From assembly GCF_004168285.1 (NCBI RefSeq), contig NZ_SEWF01000003.1, forward strand, positions 182,347 through 246,346: a stretch of 64,000 nt of DNA, written 5' to 3'. The notes below the pieces were generated by a model that saw only the letters and a program-made list of their open reading frames with translations, was not told where the DNA came from and did not search any database. This DNA comes from Emticicia agri. Lineage in GTDB: Bacteria > Bacteroidota > Bacteroidia > Cytophagales > Spirosomataceae. Below, piece after piece: positions 17,986 through 27,660 of the stretch; within the stretch, counting starts at the first letter, position 1, and each line of letters opens with the position of its first letter. Both the position numbers and the translations under genes were made by a program.

Positions 17986-18008
17986 ATATAAAATGATAGA
18001 TGATTAAG

Positions 18009-18047
18009 CTAAAGTAAAAGGTCTTATAATAGGGTCTTTTACTTTAG
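18009..18047. terminator. Bidirectional hairpin between DUF1624 and DeoR-type genes
   Basis: A perfect 12-bp stem (18009-18020 with 18036-18047) lies between convergent genes and overlaps the last codons and stop of the minus-strand regulator gene. Confidence 0.75.
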
Positions 18048-18791
18048 TACTCTTATACCAGCATCCTCGTACTGTTTCATCAGTTCTTCATCTGCTCCAT
18101 TATCGGTTATCAGATAATCAGCCATATCCAGCGTAGCAAACGGGAGATACTTATCCTTTTCAAATTTGCTTGAGTCACATAAAAGAAAGGTTTCTTTTGA
18201 GTATTTGGCAATAGCAGTTGAAATTTCGGCTTCTTTTTCACTTGAGGCACTCAGGCCATTAGCTAAAGAAATGCCATCAACGCCTAAAAATGCTTTGTCT
18301 GCCCTGTAGCTGGCAAAATGCTCAACCGCAATATAACCATGACTTGCCTGCCGCTCCATGTCAATTTCTCCACCGGCAAAATTTAAGCTGACAGTAGAAT
18401 TCAGTAAAGCATTTACTATAGGAATCGAATTCGTCACTACTTTAATCCTCATGTTTCGGATAAACGGACAAATTCTATAAACTGTACTGCCGCAATCTAA
18501 AAAAATCACCTCTCCTTCTTTAATATAAGATGCCGCTATCTGGCATATATAATCTTTCTGCTCTCCTCTCACAGCCGATTTGTTTACAAAATCAATAGGG
18601 TCATAACTCAGGCTCAATTTCATTGCTCCCCCATGAGTTCTAAAAATAAGCCCTTTTTCTGCTAAAACGGCTAAATCTCTGCGTATGGTTATTTCCGATG
18701 TTTTTAATAAAACAGCCAGTTCTTTTACATCAGCACTACCAGAAGTTTCTATTTTTTCAATAATAATCTGCTTTCGTTCTTGGAAGTTCAT
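18039..18791 (-). CDS. DeoR/GlpR-family transcriptional regulator
   Basis: The 250-residue protein has an N-terminal winged helix-turn-helix (about 5-58) with the DeoR recognition pattern [19 protein letters not shown] and RTHGGA. The C-terminal sugar-phosphate sensor domain has the conserved [33 protein letters not shown] and [13 protein letters not shown]. DeoR proteins usually repress sugar or nucleoside genes and are released by a phosphorylated sugar. It diverges from nudK, and the 54 bp between the genes carry overlapping promoters and a repeat array. It probably controls nudK and itself. Confidence 0.92.
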   Translation of the reverse strand: MNFQERKQIIIEKIETSGSADVKELAVLLKTSEITIRRDLAVLAEKGLIFRTHGGAMKLSLSYDPIDFVNKSAVRGEQKDYICQIAASYIKEGEVIFLDCGSTVYRICPFIRNMRIKVVTNSIPIVNALLNSTVSLNFAGGEIDMERQASHGYIAVEHFASYRADKAFLGVDGISLANGLSASSEKEAEISTAIAKYSKETFLLCDSSKFEKDKYLPFATLDMADYLITDNGADEELMKQYEDAGIRVLK

Positions 18792-18809
18792 AGATATTTA
18801 ATAATTTTG
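18780..18809 (+). promoter_or_regulatory. Predicted nudK promoter
   Basis: A TTG at 18780-18782, a 19-bp spacer, and TAATTTTG at 18802-18809 fit the Bacteroidota promoter pattern (TTG, about 19-20 bp, TAnnTTTG). The predicted transcript would start within the repeat array just downstream. Confidence 0.6.
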
Positions 18810-18810
18810 T

Positions 18811-18846
18811 TCAAAAATAATCAAAATAATTCAAAAACAATCAAAA
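18811..18846. promoter_or_regulatory. Four-copy TCAAAA array, candidate DeoR-type operator
   Basis: TCAAAA occurs at 18811, 18821, 18831 and 18841, an exact 10-bp period, so all copies face the same side of the helix. The array covers the predicted nudK transcription start. It also contains a minus-strand -7 element (TATTTTTG, 18812-18819) with a TTG 18 bp upstream (18838-18840) for the regulator gene. A tandem, helix-phased array is what an oligomeric repressor would bind. Confidence 0.55.
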
Positions 18847-19430
18847 TGAATAATCGTGTTAGAAATTTGAATACCGAAGTCCTTTCTGATAATTGGTATG
18901 TGCTTCGTAAAGTTACATTTGAATGGCAAGCTAAAAATGGAAATTGGCAAAAACATAGTAGAGAAGCCTACGACAGAGGCAACGGAGCTACTATTTTACT
19001 CTACAATAACACTACAAAATCTGTCATCTTGACCAATCAGTTCAGAATGCCTACTTATGTGAATGGTAATGAGAATGGAATGTTGATTGAAGCATGCGCA
19101 GGACTATTAGATAAAGATGATGCCGAAAATTGTATCAAAAGAGAGACAGAAGAGGAAACCGGATATAAAATCAGTCAGGTTAAGAAAGTATTCGAAGCTT
19201 ATATGTCTCCCGGTTCGGTTACAGAAATCCTTTATTTTTTTGTGGCCGAATACACCAAAGAACAGAAAGTAAACGATGGTGGTGGGGTAATTGATGAAGA
19301 AGATATAGAAGTATTAGAACTGGATTTTGCGAAAGCAATGGAAATGATTAAAAATGGTGAAATAAAAGATGGAAAAACCATTATGCTTTTACAGTACGCC
19401 ATGCTGCATCAATTGGTACAATACAATTAA
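18846..19430 (+). CDS. nudK: GDP-mannose pyrophosphatase NudK
   Basis: This 194-residue Nudix hydrolase closely fits E. coli NudK as I recall it, including [58 protein letters not shown] and [16 protein letters not shown]. The Nudix box begins at Gly86 and contains RETEEETGY. NudK cleaves GDP-mannose to GMP and mannose-1-phosphate. The ATG at 18846 matches the family start; the longer frame would run into the divergent regulator gene. Regulation by the adjacent DeoR-type protein is likely from the layout. Confidence 0.93.
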   Translation: MNNRVRNLNTEVLSDNWYVLRKVTFEWQAKNGNWQKHSREAYDRGNGATILLYNNTTKSVILTNQFRMPTYVNGNENGMLIEACAGLLDKDDAENCIKRETEEETGYKISQVKKVFEAYMSPGSVTEILYFFVAEYTKEQKVNDGGGVIDEEDIEVLELDFAKAMEMIKNGEIKDGKTIMLLQYAMLHQLVQYN

Positions 19431-19445
19431 TCAGCTCGGCTAACT

Positions 19446-20411
19446 TCAGTTCTCAAAAAAATCTCCTTTCTGAAAAACTAAATCATTCATACATTTGAAA
19501 TGACCCTTCGGGCATTTATCATAGCCTATTTTTGAACATGGCCTACAGGAAAGGTTTTTATTTTCAATGATTTTAAATTCAGTCTGGTATGGATACATTC
19601 CAAACTCAGGCACAGTATTACCCCAGATAGAAATAATCCGCTTTTGCAAGGCCGAGGCAATATGCATAAGCCCTGTATCATGGCTTATGACATATTCAGC
19701 CTGTTTAAGAATGGAAGCAGACTGATGAAGGCTAAATTTTCCACAAGCATTAAAGATTTTATTTCCAAGTGCCTGTTCAATTATCTCCCCGGCTGCTGCG
19801 TCTTCCTTACCACCCAAGAGAATAATTTTCTTATCAATTTTACTGCAAAGTTCAATAATTCGGTCAGTAGGCAATTTTTTAGTAAAATGTTGTCCACCAA
19901 TGGCATACGCCACAAATGGCTGATTGTTTTCAACTATAGTTTCAAGGTTTACTTCGTGCTCAGCCGGAATAAAATAATCCAGCCCCTGATTATCGTTTTT
20001 TATACCCAATGTTTCTACAATTTTCAGGTTCCTGTCTACTATATGCAAATCTGGTAAACGGTTTATTTTAAAATTAACTAAAAGCCATTTTTCAAAATTC
20101 AGCTTATTGTAACTGAAAGATTTTTTTCCTAAACGAAACTTGATAATTGATGTACGCAGATTGTTATGCAAATCAATTACATAATTATAGTCCTCACCTT
20201 GTAATGTTTTAACAAAGGAAGCAAGAGGCTCCTCTAATAAGAAAAATTTATCAATGTAAGGGTTGCTTTCAACTAATATCCTGAATTGTTTTTTAGTGGC
20301 AAAATGGACTTCTGCATCGGGGTATTGCAGTTTAATACATCTAATAACTGGAGTGGTGAGTATAATATCTCCGATAGATGAAAAACGCAGGATTAAAAAC
20401 TTGGTTTTCAT
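19446..20411 (-). CDS. Glycosyltransferase family 9 (heptosyltransferase-like)
   Basis: The 321-residue cytoplasmic GT-B enzyme has the GT9 start KFLILRFSSIGDIILTTPVI, a central YVIDLHNNLRTS and the C-terminal nucleotide-sugar motif YVISHDTGLMHIASAL followed by ISIWGNTVPEFG. GT9 enzymes transfer heptose or other sugars to the LPS core. A Cys-rich end (CRPCSKIGYDKCPKG) is common in this family. It is the last gene of a three-gene envelope operon; its start overlaps the upstream stop by 4 nt (ATGA). Confidence 0.9.
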   Translation of the reverse strand: MKTKFLILRFSSIGDIILTTPVIRCIKLQYPDAEVHFATKKQFRILVESNPYIDKFFLLEEPLASFVKTLQGEDYNYVIDLHNNLRTSIIKFRLGKKSFSYNKLNFEKWLLVNFKINRLPDLHIVDRNLKIVETLGIKNDNQGLDYFIPAEHEVNLETIVENNQPFVAYAIGGQHFTKKLPTDRIIELCSKIDKKIILLGGKEDAAAGEIIEQALGNKIFNACGKFSLHQSASILKQAEYVISHDTGLMHIASALQKRIISIWGNTVPEFGMYPYQTEFKIIENKNLSCRPCSKIGYDKCPKGHFKCMNDLVFQKGDFFEN

Positions 20412-21307
20412 TCTCTATAATTTACATCTATATACTGACCATTTATTTTCTGGTATTTCCAGCGCTTATGAGACCACATCCAGGGCGTTGGGTCTTGTTT
20501 TATATCTCTTTCAAGTTTCTTGGCATGTTCTTCCAGTATTTTACCTTTAGGCATTTCTTTAGGTGCAGTAGTTATCATATCAAATACGGCTCTGTACCTG
20601 CCTCTGGCAACTCTTTTAATACATACATAAACAACCGGAACATTGAAGCGATGTGCAAACACTTCGGTACCTGGAAAAAAAGAGGTTTCCTGATTCAGAA
20701 AAGTAGTCCAGAAAGCCTTATCTGCAGGTGCTGACTGGTCATTCGCTAAAATTAACAAATAGGGCTTGTCTTCTTTTGTATTAATTTTTCTGTAGGCTTC
20801 ATTCATGGCAATCATTTCAACCCCGTATTTAGAGCGAAAATCTAAAAATAGCTGATTGAAATACGCATTGTGCTGAACACGATAAATGGTCTTTATCTGA
20901 AAAGGTAACATAAACGGTAAAACCTGATTGACCCACTCATGATTACCATAATGCCCGGTGGAGACAATAATGCTTTTTCCTTGATTAAATAGTTCTTCAA
21001 CTACTTCCGGGTTTTCAATGCTTACTCTTTTAAGAAGTGATTCTTTTGAAATCGTCAGGCATTTGAGCATTTCCAAGAAGAAATCGACAATGTAACGAAA
21101 GAAAGCCTTTTCTATTTTTATTAACTCCTCTTCACTCTTTTCCGGAAAACTGTTACGAAGATTAGTTCGTACTACAGATTTTCTATATCCGACTACATAA
21201 TAAATGATTAAATAGCAAAAATCAGATAGTAGATATAATAGCGGAAACGGTAAAACAGATATAAAATAGAGAAAAGGTAATGATAGATAATAACCAACTG
21301 CTTGCAT
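20408..21307 (-). CDS. Lipid A biosynthesis-type acyltransferase (LpxL/HtrB family)
   Basis: The 299-residue membrane-bound acyltransferase has an N-terminal hydrophobic segment (about 5-37), the H-x4-D/E catalytic motif as GHYGNHEW, then NDQSAPADKAFWTTFLNQET and FPGTEVFAHRFNVPVVYV. The end, DPTPWMWSHKRWKYQK, is characteristic of lipid A late acyltransferases. It probably adds a secondary acyl chain to lipid A. An alternative is an aminolipid acyltransferase, which shares this fold. It overlaps both neighbours (4 nt and 1 nt), so translation is probably coupled. Confidence 0.9.
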   Translation of the reverse strand: MQAVGYYLSLPFLYFISVLPFPLLYLLSDFCYLIIYYVVGYRKSVVRTNLRNSFPEKSEEELIKIEKAFFRYIVDFFLEMLKCLTISKESLLKRVSIENPEVVEELFNQGKSIIVSTGHYGNHEWVNQVLPFMLPFQIKTIYRVQHNAYFNQLFLDFRSKYGVEMIAMNEAYRKINTKEDKPYLLILANDQSAPADKAFWTTFLNQETSFFPGTEVFAHRFNVPVVYVCIKRVARGRYRAVFDMITTAPKEMPKGKILEEHAKKLERDIKQDPTPWMWSHKRWKYQKINGQYIDVNYRE

Positions 21308-21924
21308 TAGTTCTGATTGTAGTTAGACAAAAACTTCCTGTACTCCTCCATTGTATCCAGGTCAATTTTTCCCTCTGGAAAATCAATTGTGGCGGTATGC
21401 TCTTTATTGGCCAGAATTACTTTTTTTGCGCCATTATCGCCTTTCAACTCTAACAACTGATTAAACATTTTCCTTTTAAATAAAACCGGAATACCTATTT
21501 GCCCATTGTATTTACAAGCCACAATATCAGGGCTTTCTTTCCTATCCTCTGCCACTATTTCTGCCTTTTCAATCATTTTCTGAATCAGTTCAACCGAGAC
21601 TAACGGCATATCAACTGTCAGAAAAATGACTGCCTCTAATTCTTTAAAAGTCATATACGAACCAACCAAACCCATTTTTAATGAACTTGACATGCCGTTT
21701 TCCCACTGAGGGTTATCTATGATAGTAATGGGCATTCGCTCCAATTCTTTACGAATCAACTGACGATTAGCCCCCAACACTACCACCACTGGGTAGCATG
21801 GCGTATCCATCGCCATTTCAGTCATACGTTTAATCAGAGATAGCCCATCTATATGAAGCAACTGTTTGGGAACACCCATTCTCGAAGACGCACCAGCCGC
21901 TAAAATTACAATTCCTACATTCAT
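21307..21924 (-). CDS. MocA-like nucleotidyltransferase
   Basis: The 205-residue protein has a Rossmann-like NTP transferase fold: VILAAGASSRMGVPKQLL (nucleotide binding), NGMSSSLKMGL, FLTVDMPLV (metal-binding Asp) and GQIGIPVLFKRKMF. This is the MobA/MocA subgroup, which adds CMP or GMP to molybdopterin. No molybdenum cofactor genes are in the window, and its neighbours make envelope lipids and glycans, so another substrate is possible. It heads the three-gene operon; its TAA overlaps the next ATG by 1 nt. Confidence 0.82.
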   Translation of the reverse strand: MNVGIVILAAGASSRMGVPKQLLHIDGLSLIKRMTEMAMDTPCYPVVVVLGANRQLIRKELERMPITIIDNPQWENGMSSSLKMGLVGSYMTFKELEAVIFLTVDMPLVSVELIQKMIEKAEIVAEDRKESPDIVACKYNGQIGIPVLFKRKMFNQLLELKGDNGAKKVILANKEHTATIDFPEGKIDLDTMEEYRKFLSNYNQN

Positions 21925-22014
21925 CTATATAAAAAACTTTCAAGTAGTCTCTTCTGCACAAACTACTTGACTAATAATTAAAAAAAGGAACTAAAAGGTC
22001 TGAATCGGCAAATA

Positions 22015-24885
22015 TTAATGCGCCTCAAGCCAGTTATTACCTACTCCCATACCAGTTTCCATCTTAACAGGTAACGGAATAGCTGTACACATTAGTTCAT
22101 CAACTTTCTGCTTCAGGTAATCAACCTCACTCAGATGTGCATCAAAAACTAACTCATCATGTACCTGCAATATCATTTTTGAATGCAGTTTTTCCTGTTT
22201 TAGGAACTCGTGAATATTAATCATTGCCACCTTAATCATATCTGCGGCCGACCCCTGAATCGGGGCATTAATGGCATTTCTTTCAGCAAATCCTCTGTCA
22301 ACCAGATTTTGCGAATTTATATCTCTTAAATACCTTCTTCTGCCTAATATAGTTTCTACGTATTTGGTTTCACGGGCTTTGTTGATAGCAGAGTCCATAA
22401 AAACTTTGATTTTAGGAAACTCCATCCAGTAAGCATCAATAATTTCTTTTGCTTCACCACGTGGAATACCTAATCTTTGTGCCAGTCCAAAAGCCGAAAT
22501 ACCATAGATAATACCAAAGTTTACCATTTTTGCTTTTCTTCTCATATCAGAGGTTACTTCGGCAAGAGATACTTTAAAAACTTTCGAAGCTGTGGTAGCA
22601 TGAATATCAATTCCCTCGTTAAATGCGTTCAGCATACTTTCATCTTCGCTAAAAGCTGCCATGATACGCAATTCAATCTGAGAATAATCGGCAGAAAGAA
22701 TAACAAAATTTTCATCACGGGGAATAAACGCTTTGCGAATCTCACGCCCACGAACCGTACGGATAGGTATATTCTGCAAATTGGGGTTAGTCGAACTCAA
22801 TCGCCCGGTAGCAGCCACAGCCTGATTGTAAGAAGTATGTATTCTACCTGTCTTTTTAGAAATCAGGGTAGGTAAAGCATCTACATACGTACTTTTCAGT
22901 TTGACTAACTCTCTGAAATCTAAAATTTTTCTTACAATTTCATGCTCGCTTTCTAACTTCGATAGTACATCTTCACCCGTGGCATATTGCCCGGTTTTGG
23001 TTTTTTTGGCATTTTTATCAAGTTTGAGCCTCTCAAACAAAATTTCCCCCAATTGTTTTGGTGAGGATACATTAAATTCTCCTCCGGCAAGACTATAAAT
23101 ATTCTTTTGAATCTCCTGAATGTCGGTGTCTAATACTTTAGACATATCATGTAAAGTATCAACATTCACCCGAACGCCCGACAATTCCATGTCTGCCAAA
23201 ACTTCAACCAATGGCATTTCTACATCCATCAATAATTTTTCCTGCTGCCCGCTGGCACTCAATCTGGGTTGTAGCACCTGCTTCAATTGTAAAGTAATAT
23301 CGGCATCTTCTGCTGCATACTCTTTTACTTTCTCAATATCAGCTTCCCGCATGGTCAACTGGCCTTTTCCCTTTTTTCCAATCAGCGTTTCTATTGAAAC
23401 AGGGTCATAATTGAGGTATACATTGGCCATGTAGTCCATGCCATGTCTTTGCTCAGGTTCAATAATATAGTGCGCCAGCATGGTATCATACATTTTGCCT
23501 TTTACTTCTATGCCATAGTTTTGCAGAATCATCAAATCATATTTTATGTTCTGACCTATCTTCATGATTGCTTGGTTTTCAAAAACCTCTTTAAATTCTT
23601 GTAGAAGTTCATAAGCCTTCTGTTGATTTTCCGGAAATGGAATATAATAGGCTTCTCCTTTACGGTAAGCAAACGACATTCCTACAATTTCAGCATCTAC
23701 TGCATCTACAGAAGTAGTCTCTGTATCAAAGCAGAACTCATCTTGTTGTGATAAGTAGTAGAGCAGGCTCTTTCTAAGCTCAGGGGTATCTATCAGATGA
23801 TATTCATGAACAACTGTATCAATGGTATCTTTTGAAGAGGCATATTGCCCGGTAGTTGCTTCCCCAGAATCCTCAGGAAAAACAGCATTCGTTGAAGTAT
23901 CCGCCTTAAACATAGAAATCTGTTGCCCTGATTTTGCTCCAATAGCCGATTTTTTTTCTGCTGAAACCACCCCTGGTTTAATTACTGAACCTACTGTTGT
24001 GGTAGATGGCTCATCTGGCAATAATCTTTTGCGTAGTGTCCTGAACTCTAATTCATCTAACAATTGCGATAAAACCTCTGTATGGGGAGGCATAATTTTC
24101 AGCCTGTCGGCGTCAAACTCAATGGGTACATTCAATTCAATCTTAGCCAGTTCCTTCGAAAGTAATGCTATCTCTTTGCTATTCCTGACAGATTCACCTA
24201 ATTTACCTGTAACTCTGTCGCTATTAGCTATTAAATTTTCTACAGAATCATACTCCGCAATGAGTTTGGCAGCAGTTTTTTCTCCTACCCCCTGAATACC
24301 GGGAATATTGTCAACGGCATCACCCATCAGTCCAAGAATATCAACAACCTGCTCAACCCGTTTGATTCCCCATCGGTTGCAAACCTCGTTCACACCTAAT
24401 ATCTCAACATCTTTCCCTCCGATTGCAGGTTTATATAGATAAATGTGTTCTTCAACCAGTTGCCCGTAGTCTTTATCGGGTGTCATCATAAATACCTCAA
24501 ACCCTTCTAAAGCCGCCTTTTTAGCTAATGTGCCTATCACATCATCTGCCTCATAACCTTTCAGACTAAGGCACGGTATATCCATTGCTTCAACCAGTTT
24601 CTTTACATAAGGAATCGCTATGGTTATATCCTCCGGTTGTTCCTGGCGGTTAGCTTTATATTCAGGGAACATGGTATTACGGAAAGTACCTCCAGGCAAA
24701 TCAAAAGCCACACCTATATGGGTCGGTTTTTCTTTCTGAATTACCTCAAGTAATGCATTAGCAAACCCGAATACACAGCTTGTATTTAAACCTTTTGAGG
24801 TGATGCGTGGAGCTTTAAGAAATGCAAAATGCGCTCGGTAAATAAGCGCCATAGCATCAAGAAGAAATAGTTTTTTGTCGGGCAT
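22015..24885 (-). CDS. polA: DNA polymerase I
   Basis: The 956-residue protein has all three domains. A 5'-nuclease (about 1-290) has LLDAMALIYRAHFA and FPEYKANRQEQP. A 3'-5' exonuclease (about 360-550) keeps its active-site motifs, FDTETTS, IGQNIKYDLM and YAAEDAD, so proofreading should work. The polymerase (about 560-956) has SADYSQIELRIMAAFSED, RRKAKMVNFGIIYGIS and QVHDELVFDA. A linker rich in Ser/Thr/Gly lies at about 295-350. It serves repair and Okazaki fragment processing. It runs in the same direction as the envelope operon, 90 bp upstream of it. Confidence 0.98.
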   Translation of the reverse strand: MPDKKLFLLDAMALIYRAHFAFLKAPRITSKGLNTSCVFGFANALLEVIQKEKPTHIGVAFDLPGGTFRNTMFPEYKANRQEQPEDITIAIPYVKKLVEAMDIPCLSLKGYEADDVIGTLAKKAALEGFEVFMMTPDKDYGQLVEEHIYLYKPAIGGKDVEILGVNEVCNRWGIKRVEQVVDILGLMGDAVDNIPGIQGVGEKTAAKLIAEYDSVENLIANSDRVTGKLGESVRNSKEIALLSKELAKIELNVPIEFDADRLKIMPPHTEVLSQLLDELEFRTLRKRLLPDEPSTTTVGSVIKPGVVSAEKKSAIGAKSGQQISMFKADTSTNAVFPEDSGEATTGQYASSKDTIDTVVHEYHLIDTPELRKSLLYYLSQQDEFCFDTETTSVDAVDAEIVGMSFAYRKGEAYYIPFPENQQKAYELLQEFKEVFENQAIMKIGQNIKYDLMILQNYGIEVKGKMYDTMLAHYIIEPEQRHGMDYMANVYLNYDPVSIETLIGKKGKGQLTMREADIEKVKEYAAEDADITLQLKQVLQPRLSASGQQEKLLMDVEMPLVEVLADMELSGVRVNVDTLHDMSKVLDTDIQEIQKNIYSLAGGEFNVSSPKQLGEILFERLKLDKNAKKTKTGQYATGEDVLSKLESEHEIVRKILDFRELVKLKSTYVDALPTLISKKTGRIHTSYNQAVAATGRLSSTNPNLQNIPIRTVRGREIRKAFIPRDENFVILSADYSQIELRIMAAFSEDESMLNAFNEGIDIHATTASKVFKVSLAEVTSDMRRKAKMVNFGIIYGISAFGLAQRLGIPRGEAKEIIDAYWMEFPKIKVFMDSAINKARETKYVETILGRRRYLRDINSQNLVDRGFAERNAINAPIQGSAADMIKVAMINIHEFLKQEKLHSKMILQVHDELVFDAHLSEVDYLKQKVDELMCTAIPLPVKMETGMGVGNNWLEAH

Positions 24886-24996
24886 TGTGTAATTTATCGG
24901 TATAATTGTTGCAAAATCCTTTTCTAAATCAGATTTTTGTTTGGAATAGAAAACAGGTTCAAATATTCGTCTTTTTATTAAAATAATCTCTCAACT

Positions 24997-26502
24997 ATGA
25001 AGAAATCTTTTTTAAGTGTTTTGTTTATCATAGTATGTTTAGGAGTATTTGGGCAACAAAAGAATCCGCCTAAAACAACTCCCAAAAGTAAGCCTGCAAC
25101 GGCTGCTAAAAAAACACCTGCTCCTAAAACTCCCACAAAGGTAACTCAACCACAGGCAAATTCACAAACAGAGGTTGAAAATGAAGAAGTAAATAATGAA
25201 CCTGCTCCACAAATTGGAAATCCTACTTTTGTCAGAGTTGAACCAGCAAGAAAATATAATTACGACTCTTCAGATCTGGTTGTCCGGTGGCATGAGTTAA
25301 TTTTTGATTTAATTGAGCAAACGCAGGGATACAGTCCTAATGTGGCTGCACGCAATATGGCTTATATTAATCTGGCTGCCTATGAATCCATTCTCGCGGC
25401 TTATCCTGATAATTTCTCCTTATCAGGACAGTTACAGGGTCTAAAAAAGCCTGACAGTCTTTTTGACGTTAATACCAATTTCAATGCCTCTGTGGCTGTT
25501 TCAAGTGCTATTTTCACTATGGTAGATAAACTATTCATCTCGTCCCCCTTTATATGGATGGAAAAAGTGTATGCCTTGAATGACACCATTAATGCCCATT
25601 TTTCTCAGAAACTACCTGCCGAAGTATTTGAGAAGTCAAGAAAGCACGGAGAAAAGATTGCTAACTGGATTTATCAGTATTCAATGTCTGACGGCGGGCA
25701 TAATACCTTTTTACGAACCTATGACATGAATTATAAATTGCCTGTATGTACCTCCTGCTTTGAAATTAATAGAGTAGCAGACCTCGAAAATACTGGTCCG
25801 CTACACCCGAACTGGGGTAAAAACAGAACTTTTCTGAAAGAAAACCAGAATGGTGTAGATATTAAACCTAAAGTAGAATTTTCTATTTATCCAAACTCGC
25901 CTTTCTACAAAATGGCCATGGAAGTTTATACTATTTCAAAAGAGGTAAAACCTAACAGCGAAAAATTGCAGATTGCCAATTTCTGGGACGATGCTGCCAC
26001 CTTTACCTATTCCGCCCCCGGCCATTCGGTTTCCATACTTACGCAAGTGCTTAAACAAAACCCTAAAGGATTAGATGAAGCTACAGAACTGTATAGCAAC
26101 CTCACCATTGGTTTGAATGATACCTTTATTGCTACCTGGAAGATTAAATATGAGCAAAACTTTATAAGACCCATTGCGTATATTAAAAGGTATATCGACA
26201 GCAAATGGGAAGCTGCTCTTTTAACTCCACCCTTTCCAGAATTTCCTTCCGGCCACTCAGCACAGTCGGCTGCTATGGCAACAATTCTGACCGAAAAAAT
26301 GGGAGATTCGGTCAACTATATTGATTACTCTAAATACTTTGTCGGGCCACCCAAGCAGTTTAACTCGTTTTGGGCTGCTGCAAGAGAGTGTAGTATTTCA
26401 AGAGTTTATGGCGGTATACATTTCAGAGATGGGATTGACCAGGGCTTAGAAGTAGGCAAGATTGTTGGAAAGAATGCACTAAGTTTACATTATAAGAAAT
26501 GA
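24997..26502 (+). CDS. Exported vanadium-dependent haloperoxidase (PAP2 superfamily)
   Basis: The 501-residue protein has a signal peptide (about 1-20), a Lys/Pro/Thr-rich linker (about 21-75) and a helical PAP2-type catalytic domain. All vanadate-site residues expected from the vanadium chloroperoxidase scheme are present with the right spacing: Lys384 and Arg391 (KYEQNFIRPI), Ser418-Gly419-His420 (FPSGHSAQSA), Arg469 and His475 (SRVYGGIHF). The enzyme would use peroxide to oxidise halide, or act as a phosphatase; the fold allows both. The divergent start lies 111 bp from polA. Confidence 0.88.
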   Translation: MKKSFLSVLFIIVCLGVFGQQKNPPKTTPKSKPATAAKKTPAPKTPTKVTQPQANSQTEVENEEVNNEPAPQIGNPTFVRVEPARKYNYDSSDLVVRWHELIFDLIEQTQGYSPNVAARNMAYINLAAYESILAAYPDNFSLSGQLQGLKKPDSLFDVNTNFNASVAVSSAIFTMVDKLFISSPFIWMEKVYALNDTINAHFSQKLPAEVFEKSRKHGEKIANWIYQYSMSDGGHNTFLRTYDMNYKLPVCTSCFEINRVADLENTGPLHPNWGKNRTFLKENQNGVDIKPKVEFSIYPNSPFYKMAMEVYTISKEVKPNSEKLQIANFWDDAATFTYSAPGHSVSILTQVLKQNPKGLDEATELYSNLTIGLNDTFIATWKIKYEQNFIRPIAYIKRYIDSKWEAALLTPPFPEFPSGHSAQSAAMATILTEKMGDSVNYIDYSKYFVGPPKQFNSFWAAARECSISRVYGGIHFRDGIDQGLEVGKIVGKNALSLHYKK

Positions 26503-26520
26503 GTTTAAATTCTGACACCT

Positions 26521-27639
26521 ATGTATGATGCCATTATTATCGGAGGAGGACTCGGAGGGTTAACCGTTGCAATTGAGCTTGCAAAAAATGGCTTTTCTGT
26601 AATAGTTATTGAAAAACATACTTATCCGTTTCATAAAGTATGCGGCGAATACATCTCTAATGAAGTCAGGCCATACCTTGAGCATATAGGGTTGGATATT
26701 GACAAATTAGGAGCTTCATCTATCAGTAAATTTCAATTATCTTCTGTGAGGGGGAAATTACTTCATTCACCATTAAAGATGGGAGGATTTGGTATAAGCC
26801 GTTATTCTCTTGATTATGAACTCTACAAAATTGCCATAAACTTGGGTGTACACTTTGAACTCAACGCAAGCGTAGAGGATACCCAGCGTATTAACGAAAC
26901 TTTCTTTGTGGATACCAATACCAGTAAAACATTTCAGGCTAAATTACTGATTGGCTCGTATGGAAAACGGGCTAAAATAGATAAAATCATTCAAAGACCC
27001 ATACCTAAACAAACCACCAGTTATTTAGGAATAAAATATCATATATCGCTCGACTTTCCGAAAGACCTGATTGCACTTCATAATTTTGATGGAGGCTACT
27101 GTGGTATTTCAGCCATAGAAGATAATAAGTTCTGCCTTTGCTATTTATGCGTAACTTCCAACCTGAAAAATAAAAGCGGAGTGAAACAGATGGAGCAGGA
27201 TATTCTTTATAAGAATCCGTTTCTGAAAGAAATTTTTACCCAAGCTGATTTTCTGTTTAAAAAGCCTGAGGTCATAAACGAAGTGGTCTTTGTTACCAAA
27301 TCCAAAGTTCACGAAAACATCATCATGGTTGGCGATTCGGCAGGTTTAATTACACCACTTGCTGGCAATGGAATGTCAATTGCCATCAGGTCTGGTTTTT
27401 TAGCTGCCCAACTAATAACAGAATTTTTTCAGGGAACTATTAACAGAAATGAACTGGAAAAGTTATATACATCAACCTGGAACGATAATTTCAGAAATCA
27501 ACTCTGGCGGGGAAGACAATTACAAAAATTATTCGGTAAAGAAAAAACAGCCGAATTAGCCATCAATTTCCTAAATAACCTACCAGTCCTGATGCCCTTG
27601 ATAATCAGAAGTACTCACGGAAAAGTATTAAAATTCTAA
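26521..27639 (+). CDS. FAD-dependent oxidoreductase (geranylgeranyl reductase-like)
   Basis: The 372-residue flavoprotein has an N-terminal dinucleotide-binding motif (DAIIIGGGLGGLTVAIELA), followed by HKVCGEYISNEV, which is typical of the geranylgeranyl reductase/halogenase-like group. A second FAD motif is MVGDSAGLITPLAGNGMSIA. In Bacteroidota, relatives often sit near pigment or alkylresorcinol genes, but no polyketide synthase is here. It starts 18 bp after the haloperoxidase gene and 21 bp before the PEBP gene, so the three are probably co-transcribed. A redox link with the haloperoxidase is only suggested. Confidence 0.82.
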   Translation: MYDAIIIGGGLGGLTVAIELAKNGFSVIVIEKHTYPFHKVCGEYISNEVRPYLEHIGLDIDKLGASSISKFQLSSVRGKLLHSPLKMGGFGISRYSLDYELYKIAINLGVHFELNASVEDTQRINETFFVDTNTSKTFQAKLLIGSYGKRAKIDKIIQRPIPKQTTSYLGIKYHISLDFPKDLIALHNFDGGYCGISAIEDNKFCLCYLCVTSNLKNKSGVKQMEQDILYKNPFLKEIFTQADFLFKKPEVINEVVFVTKSKVHENIIMVGDSAGLITPLAGNGMSIAIRSGFLAAQLITEFFQGTINRNELEKLYTSTWNDNFRNQLWRGRQLQKLFGKEKTAELAINFLNNLPVLMPLIIRSTHGKVLKF

Positions 27640-27660
27640 AAATTATAAACCCTGTGCACA

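Noticed and set aside
18780..18845. Longer nudK start with 22 extra residues
   Set aside because: It would overlap the divergent regulator gene and encode the operator repeats; the protein from 18846 matches the usual NudK start.
20263..20734. Plus-strand frames opposite the GT9 and acyltransferase genes
   Set aside because: Both genes on the minus strand have clear family motifs; the opposite frames are shadows.
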